Below, in pieces: positions 15,901 to 26,281 of a DNA stretch of 41,870 bases (positions are counted from its first letter, which is position 1; each line of letters starts with the position of its first letter). Made by a program: the position numbers and the translations under genes. The stretch spans positions 1 to 41,870 of the forward strand of contig CAYVPW010000009.1 of the NCBI GenBank assembly GCA_964453915.1. The letters are read 5' to 3'. The DNA is from UBA1259 sp964453915. Its GTDB lineage: Bacteria; Bacillota; Clostridia; Christensenellales; Borkfalkiaceae. Under the pieces are notes generated by a model. That model did not search any database. It was not told where the DNA came from and saw only the letters and a list, made by a program, of their open reading frames with translations.

Positions 15901-16523
15901 GCACGAATTCTCTTTTGACCGGAAGTGTTTTCTTCTATTATCTTTTTGGTTTCGGCACTTTCTTTTTCTAGGTCGATAGCCATTAAAAGTTCTTTAATCG
16001 CTTCCGCGCCCATACCGGTTTTAAAAGAGCCTATGCCGTATTGCGCTTCGTATTCTTGCTTTTCTCTGTCGTTAATTACTTGCTTTTTCTCTAACGGAGT
16101 TGTACCGGGGTCCAACACCACGTGACTTGCAAAGTAAAGGACTTGTTCCAACGCTTTAGGACTCATGTCAAGCATAAGTCCTATACGGGAGGGAACACCC
16201 TTAAAATACCAAATGTGCGAAACGGGAGCAGCAAGCTCTATGTGTCCCATTCTGTCGCGACGGACCTTAGACTTAGTCACTTCTACGCCGCACTTGTCGC
16301 ATATAACGCCTTTATAACGAATACGCTTGTATTTTCCGCAATGACATTCCCAGTCCTTTGTCGGTCCGAAAATCCTTTCGCAGAAAAGTCCGCCCATTTC
16401 GGGTTTTTGAGTTCTATAATTTATGGTTTCGGGCTTAGTTACTTCGCCGTAGGACCATTCTCTGATTTTTTCGGGAGATGCAACTCCTATCTGAATCGAA
16501 TCAAAATTGTTAAGTTCAAACAT
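12924..16523 (-). CDS. rpoC: RNA polymerase beta' subunit
   Basis: 1199 residues, as in Bacillus. The N-terminal zinc finger (CHCGKYKRIRYKGVICDKCG, about residues 60-79), the catalytic NADFDGDQM with its three Mg-binding aspartates, and the second zinc site (four Cys around CKSKTGVCAKC, about residue 880 onwards) are all visible, as is the trigger-loop region MRTFHTGGIA. No large lineage-specific insertion of the proteobacterial type is seen. It forms the active-site cleft together with RpoB, whose gene ends 18 bases upstream, so the two are co-transcribed. No strong terminator was seen after it, so some read-through to rpsL is likely. Confidence 0.98.
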   Translation of the reverse strand: MFELNNFDSIQIGVASPEKIREWSYGEVTKPETINYRTQKPEMGGLFCERIFGPTKDWECHCGKYKRIRYKGVICDKCGVEVTKSKVRRDRMGHIELAAPVSHIWYFKGVPSRIGLMLDMSPKALEQVLYFASHVVLDPGTTPLEKKQVINDREKQEYEAQYGIGSFKTGMGAEAIKELLMAIDLEKESAETKKIIEENTSGQKRIRAVKRIEIIESFRKSGNRPEWMILDVLPVIPPELRPMVQLDGGRFATSDLNDLYRRVINRNNRLKKLMELGAPEIIIRNEKRMLQEAVDALIDNGRRGKAISGAGNRELKSLSGMLRGKQGRFRQNLLGKRVDYSGRSVIVVGPELKLYQCGLPKEMAIELFKPFVMKKLVENNICHNIKNAKRTVERAKTVVWDVLEDVIKEHPVLLNRAPTLHRLSIQAFEPVLIEGRAIKLHPLVCGAFNADFDGDQMAVHVPLSVEAQAEARFLMLASNNILKLSDGKPVMSPTQDMVMGSYYLTILKRHIGEKYNEKGRKDENGIVYGIPEYTVSYSSPEEAIMAYQTGKIGLQDEIIVRRQVEVDGETISGRVRTSVGKIIFNDAIPQDLGFTVRESKEDYLKYEIDKLVGKKDLQKIVGACFKRHGASCAADVLDKIKALGFKYSTIGAITTSVFDMHMPKDKPAILSEAEAHVLKVENLFKKGFITDDERYKKVVSIWKDATDRVSKKLQSTLDEFNPILMMANSGARGSIDQIKQLCGMRGLMTDPNGKTIEIPVKSCFREGLSVLEYFISSHGGRKGLADTALKTADSGYLTRRLVDVSQEVIVKEDDCFAELGEAPKGIKVRAITDISGKVIENLRDRIAGRFVIHDVINPKTGEVMVKANEMISEDMADEIVAAGIEEVEIRSVFTCKSKTGVCAKCYGKNMSNNNPVQIGEAVGIIAAQSIGEPGTQLTMRTFHTGGIASTGDITQGLPRVEELFEARRPKHAAIVCEQSGVATVFEKDKIIHVVVKTDEGEEKDYVIPFGTGVIVKDGERVEPGTVLTNGAVYPQDILKTKGIKGVQDYILREIQSVYRSQGVDINDKHVEIIVRQMMKKVQVENPGDTEILPGEKLDLYRFEEETMKALDNGLRPPVGKRILLGITKAALAKESFLSAASFQETARVLTEAAIKNKVDPLLGLKENVIIGKLIPAGTGIKNYKNVSLQTVAKSNAEEE

Positions 16524-16541
16524 ATTCTAATACCTCCCCTA

Positions 16542-20543
<4,002 letters not shown>

Positions 20544-20570
20544 CAAAAACACACTCCTTAAAAAATTTTT

Positions 20571-20750
20571 AATATTGTATATCGACGAGGGTTTACAAAT
20601 CTAAAAAAATATTGTATAATCTTCTCGTCGAGAAAAAGTTGGTTTTTATCTTATTTTTCTTGCCGATTCTTGGGGTTAAGCACCCCTAGAATTTTACCGA
20701 ATTTTCTGTAAAAAGGCAACAAAAATCGATAATAACCTATCATGATACAT
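20571..20750 (-). promoter_or_regulatory. Long structured leader of rpoB
   Basis: About 200 bases lie between the predicted start point and the rpoB ATG; no gene is seen here. The leader holds a hairpin GGGGT/ACCCC (20672-20686) and an 8-bp stem TCGACGAG/CTCGTCGA (20624-20631 with 20582-20589). The direct repeat TATACAATATT (minus strand) occurs twice, at 20608-20618 inside the loop and at 20571-20581 just after the stem. The rest of the gap to rqcP (20786-20866) is A/T-rich without a clear signal. Confidence 0.5.
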
Positions 20751-20756
20751 TTTAGT

Positions 20757-20785
20757 ATAATATCGTATTCACGCAAGATTGTCAA
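20757..20785 (-). promoter_or_regulatory. Sigma-A promoter of rpoBC
   Basis: On the minus strand TTGACA (20780-20785), 17-bp spacer, TATTAT (20757-20762), about 215 bases before the rpoB start codon. Confidence 0.8.
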
Positions 20786-20873
20786 GCAATTTTAAATAAT
20801 TATTAGCGTTTTATTTAAAAAAAGCCATTTTAGCGCAAAATATTTTGTTTTTTCGACAAAGATAGGTATAATT

Positions 20874-21119
20874 ATGAGAATAGATAAGTTTTTAAAAGTT
20901 TCTAGAATACTAAAAAGAAGAACCCTTGCAAATCAAGCGGCAAACGGCGGAAGAGTAAAAGTAAACGGCAAACAGGTTAAGCCGTCTTATCAAGTAAAAA
21001 TAGGCGACGTTGTAGAATTAGGATTTAACGCCGGCGTTCTCTCTTTTGAAATTTTATCCCTAAAAGAAACCGTGAAAAAAGAAGAAGCGGAAACTTTATA
21101 TAAAATAATATCCGAATAA
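20874..21119 (+). CDS. rqcP: S4-domain RNA-binding protein RqcP
   Basis: 81 residues forming one S4 domain: MRIDKFLKVSRILKRRTLANQAANGGRVKVNGKQVKPSYQVK is very close to Bacillus RqcP (YabO), including length. RqcP binds stalled 50S subunits and, with RqcH, adds alanine tails to trapped nascent chains (ribosome quality control). The start fits the family start exactly. A weak RBS (ATAGG) lies seven bases before ATG; a TATAAT at 20867-20872 ends one base before the ATG and would start RNA inside the gene, so it is probably not this gene's -10. It is followed by ispDF after 11 bases, probably in one transcript. It runs divergently from rpoB. Confidence 0.9.
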   Translation: MRIDKFLKVSRILKRRTLANQAANGGRVKVNGKQVKPSYQVKIGDVVELGFNAGVLSFEILSLKETVKKEEAETLYKIISE

Positions 21120-21130
21120 AAGGAATAATT

Positions 21131-22258
21131 ATGAAAACCTCACTGATACTTACCTGCGCAGGCAAAGGCGAACGGGCGGGATTTGAAAAGAACAAACTTT
21201 TGACAAGCATAAACGGCACTACCGTTTTAGAACGCTCTTTCTCCACTTTTGTAAAAAGCGGACTTATAGACGAATACGTTATCACCGCCTCAAAAGAAGA
21301 TTTTAACGAAATATCTTTAATCGCAAATAGATACGGTGCAAAAACCGTTCTCGGCGGATTGACGAGAACGGATTCCGTAAAAAACGCTTTAACCGCCGTT
21401 TCGGGAGACGTGGTTCTAATTCACGACGGGGCAAGACCTTTCGTTTCTCAAAGAATAATAAAAGATTGCGTTGAATCAGCACGGAAATTTGGAAGCGGTA
21501 TCACGGCGATAAAATCAAGAGATACCGTATCCAAAGGAAAAACCGAAATTACGGACTATTTAGGCAAAGAAGAAGTTTTAATAATACAAACCCCGCAAGC
21601 GTTTAATTTGCAAGAAATAAAAACCGCTTACAAACTGGCAAACGGCGGTGCATTTAACGACGACGGAGAAGTATACAAAACTTTTATCAAACCGCCGCAC
21701 GTTGTTCAAGGTGATTACGACAACTTAAAACTTACTTATAAAAAAGACTTTGAACTTCTCTTAAATAAAAACGGTGTGAGAGTAGGAACCGGGTTCGATT
21801 GCCACAGATTAGTTGAAAACAGAAAACTTATATTAGGCGGTGTGGAAATACCGCACTGCAAGGGGCTTTTAGGTCATTCCGATGCAGACGTTTTAACCCA
21901 CGCCGTGGCAGACGCTATTTTATCCGCCGCAAGTTTAAGGGATATAGGCTATCATTTTCCGGACACCGACCCTACTTATAAAGGGGCTTGCAGCATAGAA
22001 CTGTTAAAAAAAGTTTTACTTTTGATTAAAGAAAAAGGATACAAAGTAAACAACATGTCCGCTGTTATAATGGCGGAAAAGCCCAAATTGCTAGGTCATA
22101 TTCCGGCAATCACTCAAAATCTTGCAAACGTTCTTTCTCTATCGCAAGAAGAAGTGGGAATCGGAGCAACAACGCTTGAAGGTTTGGGCTTCGTTGGCAG
22201 AGAAGAAGGAATTTGCGTTTATAGCACCGCCACCCTTATAAAAACCGAAAGTGACTAG
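21131..22258 (+). CDS. ispDF: Bifunctional IspD-IspF (MEP pathway)
   Basis: 375 residues containing two enzymes. Residues 1 to about 212 are IspD (2-C-methylerythritol 4-phosphate cytidylyltransferase), with the CTP-binding loop CAGKGERAG at 9-17 and HDGARPFV at 98-105. Residues about 216-375 are IspF (MEcPP synthase), with the zinc ligands D223 and H225 in GFDCH and H257 in LTHAVADA, and the FPDTDP and GATTLEGLGFVGR segments. They catalyse two non-consecutive steps; IspE, the step between, is not in this window. Fusion of ispD and ispF is well known in alpha- and epsilonproteobacteria and less usual in low-GC Gram-positives. Dxr, the step before IspD, is encoded at 30260-31396. Confidence 0.95.
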   Translation: MKTSLILTCAGKGERAGFEKNKLLTSINGTTVLERSFSTFVKSGLIDEYVITASKEDFNEISLIANRYGAKTVLGGLTRTDSVKNALTAVSGDVVLIHDGARPFVSQRIIKDCVESARKFGSGITAIKSRDTVSKGKTEITDYLGKEEVLIIQTPQAFNLQEIKTAYKLANGGAFNDDGEVYKTFIKPPHVVQGDYDNLKLTYKKDFELLLNKNGVRVGTGFDCHRLVENRKLILGGVEIPHCKGLLGHSDADVLTHAVADAILSAASLRDIGYHFPDTDPTYKGACSIELLKKVLLLIKEKGYKVNNMSAVIMAEKPKLLGHIPAITQNLANVLSLSQEEVGIGATTLEGLGFVGREEGICVYSTATLIKTESD

Positions 22259-22278
22259 CAAAATTTTTAAAAGCGAAA

Positions 22279-22303
22279 ACCGAAGCAACTGCTTCGGTTT
22301 TGA
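22279..22303. terminator. Bidirectional terminator between ispDF and the MBL gene
   Basis: Stem ACCGAAGC/GCTTCGGT with a 4-nt loop, T-rich after it on plus and AAAA before it, between two convergent genes. Confidence 0.8.
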
Positions 22304-22307
22304 TTTT

Positions 22308-23072
22308 TTATATTTTTACCGTCATTCCGTCGTATGCAACGGTATATCCGTTTTTATCCGCAATGCTTTGCATTTCTAAATACGGTTTATTAAGCGTTCT
22401 CGCAATATGCGTCAGTATAATTTGTGTTTTATCAGATAAAACGTTTACAGTTCTTAAAGATTTTTCCATCATTCTTATCATCGGAAGAGAATTGTGTTCG
22501 GACATTCTAAAATCCCCTTCGTAATCCCCCACCGTGCAGTCTATGGCAACGGCGTTTAAGCATTTGCCTCTTAAAAAATTAAACGTATCGTTAAGCATCC
22601 ACGCTCCGTCGGTAGCGTATAAAAAACTTTTTCCCGTTTCGTTTTGTATCAAGTAATGCAAAGGATTTTCCGTGTGGTTTGCATTTAACGGAGTAATCGT
22701 ATATTCCGCTAAACAAAAAGGTTCATACGCATTTACGGGATATGCGTTTCGTTCGTTTTTAAAAAACGGCGTAGCCTGCTTAGAATATACTATTTTTATA
22801 TCAGGAATTAGGCGCAGAATACTTTCAACGTTTTGCCTATTAAAATGGTCCGAATGAAAGTGTGTAATAAGTAATGCCTTAATTTTGCTTATATCTACGT
22901 TATATAAAGAAAGCGCACTAAAAGTATGCGGTCCGCAATCGACAAGTATCTTTCCGTCAATTAAAACAGACGCGCTCTTTCTAACGCTTTTATCATTTAA
23001 CCCGAACGAATGGTTTTTATTAAGCTCTTCGGAAAAATCCGCCGCACCCGTCCCTAAAAACAATATTTCCAT
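22308..23072 (-). CDS. Metallo-beta-lactamase-fold hydrolase, PhnP-like
   Basis: 254 residues. The fold's metal motif is complete: THFHSDHF (H71, H73, D75, H76), a further His in NANHTENPLH, Asp in YATDGAW and the last His in LTHIARTL. The N-terminus MEILFLGTGAAD followed by a Cys-Gly-Pro-His segment is typical of the group around PhnP and other cyclic phosphodiesterases/RNase Z-like hydrolases. Which substrate it cuts cannot be decided. The region just before the ATG has no recognisable RBS; only the terminator of rpmF and A/T-rich sequence are seen, so expression is probably low or by read-through. Confidence 0.75.
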   Translation of the reverse strand: MEILFLGTGAADFSEELNKNHSFGLNDKSVRKSASVLIDGKILVDCGPHTFSALSLYNVDISKIKALLITHFHSDHFNRQNVESILRLIPDIKIVYSKQATPFFKNERNAYPVNAYEPFCLAEYTITPLNANHTENPLHYLIQNETGKSFLYATDGAWMLNDTFNFLRGKCLNAVAIDCTVGDYEGDFRMSEHNSLPMIRMMEKSLRTVNVLSDKTQIILTHIARTLNKPYLEMQSIADKNGYTVAYDGMTVKI

Positions 23073-23089
23073 AAATATTTAAAAACACT

Positions 23090-23120
23090 AAAAGCCGTTT
23101 GAAATAGACAAACGGCTTTT
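23090..23120 (-). terminator. Terminator after rpmF
   Basis: Stem of 12 bp (AAAAGCCGTTTG with CAAACGGCTTTT in plus orientation) and a 7-nt loop, between rpmF and the MBL gene on the same strand. Confidence 0.75.
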
Positions 23121-23143
23121 TATCTTTTGTGTTAAAAAGAAAA

Positions 23144-23341
23144 TTAGTCTTTCTTTTCTTTTGCAGAAGTATCTATTACTTGCTTGCCGTCATAATATCC
23201 GCACTTGGGGCATACTCTGTGAGAAGCCTTCAATTCGTGGCATTGGGGGCATTCCGTAAGATTGGGAGCCGTAAGTTTAGAATTGTTGGAGAATCTGATG
23301 TTAGTTCTCATTTTAGACGTTTTGCTTTGTTGTACTGCCAT
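23144..23341 (-). CDS. rpmF: 50S ribosomal protein L32
   Basis: 65 residues, starting MAVQQSKTSKMRTNIRFSN, with the zinc ribbon CPQCHELKASHRVCPKCGYYDG (two CxxC pairs). The last residues are a short charged tail. It lies 15 bases after yceD, the usual pair in bacteria. The cysteine-containing, zinc-binding form is the standard one here; no second copy lacking cysteines is in the window. Confidence 0.96.
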   Translation of the reverse strand: MAVQQSKTSKMRTNIRFSNNSKLTAPNLTECPQCHELKASHRVCPKCGYYDGKQVIDTSAKEKKD

Positions 23342-23356
23342 ATCTTTTTACCTTCC

Positions 23357-23794
23357 TTATTTTTCACATTCGCACTCGCCGTCGTTTAAGTTTTTGCCAC
23401 ACTTATGGCAAAGCCCTTTACAGTCTTCTTTACACAAGAAAGCGACGGGGATAGTCATAATAATTTTATCTTCGATAATTCTCGTTAAATCAACCGTGTC
23501 GTTTTTTACCGGATAACTGTCCGATTGCCCGTCCGCCTCTTCGGCAAACTCTGCAACGAACTCCTTCTCCACGGGGGCAAGACATCTCGTGCACTCGCCT
23601 TTTATCTTAAAATAAATTTCACCGTGAATATACGCACTGTGCATATCCGTAAGTTCTACCGTTCCGGTTATCTTTACAGGAGAAGAAAACTCCGCATCGG
23701 GAATATCTATTACGCTTTTGTTCGGAACGTATTCAAAGAAAAAATTTTCTTCCGTTTTGCCCGAACGCGCTATTTTACGAAAATCAATAATCAT
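23357..23794 (-). CDS. DUF177/YceD-family protein
   Basis: 145 residues from the ATG at 23794 (MIIDFRKIARSG). A TTG 24 bases further upstream would lie above the predicted transcript start and is rejected. The family signature is present as GECTRCLAPVE and a Cys-rich C-terminus with CKEDCKGLCHKCGKNLNDGECEC. YceD is linked with 23S rRNA accumulation and is nearly always next to rpmF, as here; its molecular role is not settled. The promoter directly upstream overlaps an inverted repeat (see findings). Confidence 0.85.
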   Translation of the reverse strand: MIIDFRKIARSGKTEENFFFEYVPNKSVIDIPDAEFSSPVKITGTVELTDMHSAYIHGEIYFKIKGECTRCLAPVEKEFVAEFAEEADGQSDSYPVKNDTVDLTRIIEDKIIMTIPVAFLCKEDCKGLCHKCGKNLNDGECECEK

Positions 23795-23817
23795 AATTCT
23801 CTCAAAAATGCCTAACA

Positions 23818-23846
23818 AGTATATAACATTATTTTTCGCTTGTCAA
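23818..23846 (-). promoter_or_regulatory. Sigma-A promoter of yceD-rpmF
   Basis: On the minus strand TTGACA (23841-23846), 17-bp spacer, TATACT (23818-23823). It sits right behind the ackA stop codon. Confidence 0.85.
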
Positions 23847-23868
23847 CTTTTTTTAACAAAATAATGTT
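23825..23868. repeat. 11-bp inverted repeat around the yceD -35 box
   Basis: AACATTATTTT (23825-23835) and AAAATAATGTT (23858-23868) are perfect inverted copies 22 bases apart. One arm lies in the promoter spacer and the -35 box lies between the arms, so it may be an operator; it could instead fold at the 3' end of ackA mRNA. Confidence 0.6.
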
Positions 23869-23878
23869 TTCGCTTAAA

Positions 23879-25069
23879 TTATAACGCTAATTCTTTGGTT
23901 TCCCTTGCAATAGACAATTCTTCGTTTGTGGGAAGAACGATAATCTTAACCTTGCTTTCGTCCTTATTTATATACCCCACGCCGGAATCGTACGCAGCGT
24001 TTTTATCTTCGTCAAACTCTGCACCGCAGTATTCCATTCCTTCCATAACAAGTCTTCTGATAAGGGGAGAATGTTCGCCTATACCGCCGGTAAACACAAT
24101 CGCATCTACCCCGCCTAAAACGGCTATATAACTTCCCACGTATTTTTTAACTCTGTACGCAACCATTTCTATAGCGAGTTTTGCTCTTTCGTTTCCGCTC
24201 TTTGCTGCTGCGGTTAAATCTCTCATATCGCTAGAAAATCCGCTAATACCCAACATTCCGCATTTTTTATTGAGATAATTTACCACTTCTTCCGGCTTCA
24301 AATTAAGTTTATCTCTCAAATATTCCACCGCTGCGGGATCTATATCGCCTGAACGGGTTCCCATCACCAAACCTTCTAACGGGGTAAAGCCCATAGAAGT
24401 ATCTTGGCACTTTCCGTCCTTTACAGCGGAAATAGAAGAACCGTTTCCAAGGTGGCAAACTATTATTTTAGAATCTTTTTTTCCTAAAAGTTTAACCGTT
24501 TCTTCGCTTACGAACTTATGAGAAGTTCCGTGGAATCCGTATTTTCTTATTTTATGTTCTTCGTATACTTCGTAAGGAATACCGTACATATACGCTTTTG
24601 CAGGCATAGTAGAATGGAAAGTAGTATCGAAAACCGCAACCATAGGAACGCCTTTCATAACTTCTCTGCAACTCTTTATGCAAGCAATGTTTCCGGGCAT
24701 ATGAAGAGGTCCTAATTCTGCGTTCTTTTCGCAAATTTTAATAACTTCGTCGTCGATAAGCACGGAACTGTTAAAATCTTCCGCAGAGTGCAACACTCTG
24801 TGCCCTACGGCACTGATTTCGGAAACGTTTTTAAGCGCTCCCTTTTCGGGATCTAACATTGCTTTTAACACTAACTCCATTGCCTCTTTATGCGTGGGCA
24901 TATCTTGCGTTATAACTATTTCTCTTCCGTCAAACGTCTTTTGAGAAAGTTGACCGCCCGTAAAGGTAATTCTTTCACATATACCTTTTAGGACCACGCT
25001 TTCGTCTTCCATATTTATAAGTTGATATTTAAGAGAAGAACTTCCCGCATTTATTACTAAAATTTTCAT
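23879..25069 (-). CDS. ackA: Acetate kinase
   Basis: 396 residues, the normal length, starting MKILVINAGSSSLKYQL. It makes acetate and ATP from acetyl phosphate and ADP. Family landmarks are the N-terminal NAGSSS, the phosphate-site residues in HLGNGSSISAVKDGKC, DTSMGFTPLEGL and FTGGIGEHSP near the C-terminus. It follows pta with a 21-base gap, so acetyl-CoA is turned to acetate with gain of ATP, the standard fermentative pathway of clostridia. No terminator is seen after it; yceD-rpmF has its own promoter but may also get read-through. Confidence 0.97.
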   Translation of the reverse strand: MKILVINAGSSSLKYQLINMEDESVVLKGICERITFTGGQLSQKTFDGREIVITQDMPTHKEAMELVLKAMLDPEKGALKNVSEISAVGHRVLHSAEDFNSSVLIDDEVIKICEKNAELGPLHMPGNIACIKSCREVMKGVPMVAVFDTTFHSTMPAKAYMYGIPYEVYEEHKIRKYGFHGTSHKFVSEETVKLLGKKDSKIIVCHLGNGSSISAVKDGKCQDTSMGFTPLEGLVMGTRSGDIDPAAVEYLRDKLNLKPEEVVNYLNKKCGMLGISGFSSDMRDLTAAAKSGNERAKLAIEMVAYRVKKYVGSYIAVLGGVDAIVFTGGIGEHSPLIRRLVMEGMEYCGAEFDEDKNAAYDSGVGYINKDESKVKIIVLPTNEELSIARETKELAL

Positions 25070-25090
25070 TATTATTTCGTTTCCTTTTTA

Positions 25091-26128
25091 TTATTTTGCT
25101 TGAAGCGCCGTAATGGCGATTACGGCAACCACGTCTTCTATAGAGCAACCTCTGGATAAATCGTTAATCGGTTTTGCAAAGCCTTGGCAAATAGGACCTA
25201 GCGCCATATATCCGCCGAAACGTTGTGCTATCTTGTATCCTATGTTTCCTGCGTTTATATTGGGGAAAATAAATACGTTTGCATTTCCGGCAACGGGAGA
25301 ATCGGGTGCTTTTAACTTGCCTACTTCTGGTGCAACGGCAGCGTCAAACTGGAACTCACCGTCTAATTTTAAATCGGGTGCAGCCGCCTTTGCAATAGCC
25401 GTTGCCTCTTTCATTTTGGGAACGGACTTAAAGAACTTATCGTCATTTCCGGAACCCATGGTAGAGAAAGAAAGCATAGCGACTCTCGGCTCTATCCCCG
25501 CGATATTCTTTGCAGTTTCCGCAGAAGAAATAGCGATGTCCGCAATTTGTTGAGCGTCCGGTTCTATGTTGATAGCGCAATCTCCAAACACGGCAACTCC
25601 GTCCGGATTATATTTGTTTTCGCCTTCCGGCGCAATCATAACAAAGCTACTGGATACAGTGTTTATTCCCGCAGCGGTTTTTATTACTTGAAGACCGGGG
25701 CGCAAAGTGTTTGCGGTTGAATGGCACGCACCGGAAACCAACCCGTCCACGTCGCCCGCTTTAAGCATAAGCGCAGCGTACATAGTGTAGTCTTTTAATA
25801 TAGAAGCCTTTGCCGCTTCTACGTCCGCATATTCGGGAAGCCCCGTTTTTTTGTTGATTTTACCCTTTCTTAATTCAAAAAGCATCTCCGCATATTTTGC
25901 AGTGTCAGGATTAGTCACGGGATCTATTACGACTACTCCGCTTAAATCCACTTGAGGATTTTTTGCCTTTATATCTTCTGCATTACCTAAAAGCGTAATC
26001 CTTGCAATGCCTTCTGCAACAGCCTTTGCCGCCGCCGCAACTACTCTTGAATCTTCGCCTTCGGGTAAAACGACGTTTTTGTTAAGTTCACCCGCTTGCT
26101 TTTTGATTTTTTCCAACAAGTTTGCCAT
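25091..26128 (-). CDS. pta: Phosphate acetyltransferase
   Basis: 345 residues of the short, PTA_PTB-domain-only type. It makes acetyl phosphate from acetyl-CoA and phosphate. Visible blocks include VVLPEGEDSRVV at the N-terminus, VDGLVSGACHSTANTLRP in the middle, and VAGNANVFIFPNINAGNIGYKIAQR with the following GPICQGFAKPINDLSRG near the C-terminus. There is no regulatory N-terminal P-loop domain as in the long enterobacterial form. RBS GGAG is 11 bases before the ATG. It is the first gene of pta-ackA and faces tmcAL across a repeat-containing gap. Confidence 0.95.
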   Translation of the reverse strand: MANLLEKIKKQAGELNKNVVLPEGEDSRVVAAAAKAVAEGIARITLLGNAEDIKAKNPQVDLSGVVVIDPVTNPDTAKYAEMLFELRKGKINKKTGLPEYADVEAAKASILKDYTMYAALMLKAGDVDGLVSGACHSTANTLRPGLQVIKTAAGINTVSSSFVMIAPEGENKYNPDGVAVFGDCAINIEPDAQQIADIAISSAETAKNIAGIEPRVAMLSFSTMGSGNDDKFFKSVPKMKEATAIAKAAAPDLKLDGEFQFDAAVAPEVGKLKAPDSPVAGNANVFIFPNINAGNIGYKIAQRFGGYMALGPICQGFAKPINDLSRGCSIEDVVAVIAITALQAK

Positions 26129-26161
26129 ACTTTTTTCCGCTCCTTTTTTGAAAATTAACGA

Positions 26162-26185
26162 TTTGAATTGTAATTTGAATTGTAA
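26162..26185. repeat. Tandem 12-bp duplication upstream of pta
   Basis: TTTGAATTGTAA occurs twice without a gap. Each copy carries a TACAAT on the minus strand, so the duplication doubles the probable -10 box of pta. Confidence 0.8.
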
Positions 26186-26206
26186 TTTACTTTTTTATAG
26201 TGTAAA
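26179..26206 (-). promoter_or_regulatory. Probable promoter of pta-ackA
   Basis: On the minus strand TTTACA (26201-26206), 16-bp spacer, TACAAT (26179-26184). A second TACAAT lies 12 bases downstream in the other repeat copy. Confidence 0.6.
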
Positions 26207-26232
26207 ATAAATATATATCCCGTTTATTTTAC
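26202..26232. repeat. Inverted repeat between pta and tmcAL
   Basis: GTAAAATAAA (26202-26211) and TTTATTTTAC (26223-26232) are perfect inverted copies with 11 bases between. One arm overlaps the -35 of pta and the other arm gives a TTTACA that could serve the plus-strand gene, so it is a candidate operator. Confidence 0.55.
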
Positions 26233-26281
26233 AACATTTAAACGGAAAAGTAAATAATAAGTTAAAGGTTTTAAATTTTTT

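Noticed and set aside
20867..20872. TATAAT as the -10 box of rqcP
   Set aside because: It ends one base before the conserved start codon, so RNA would begin inside the gene; no suitable downstream start exists.
23818..23868. A FapR operator at yceD-rpmF
   Set aside because: The dyad AACATTATTTT/AAAATAATGTT does not resemble the FapR site, and no fatty-acid genes follow.
26162..26185. A start of a CRISPR or satellite array
   Set aside because: Only two copies of a 12-bp unit without spacers; a simple tandem duplication.
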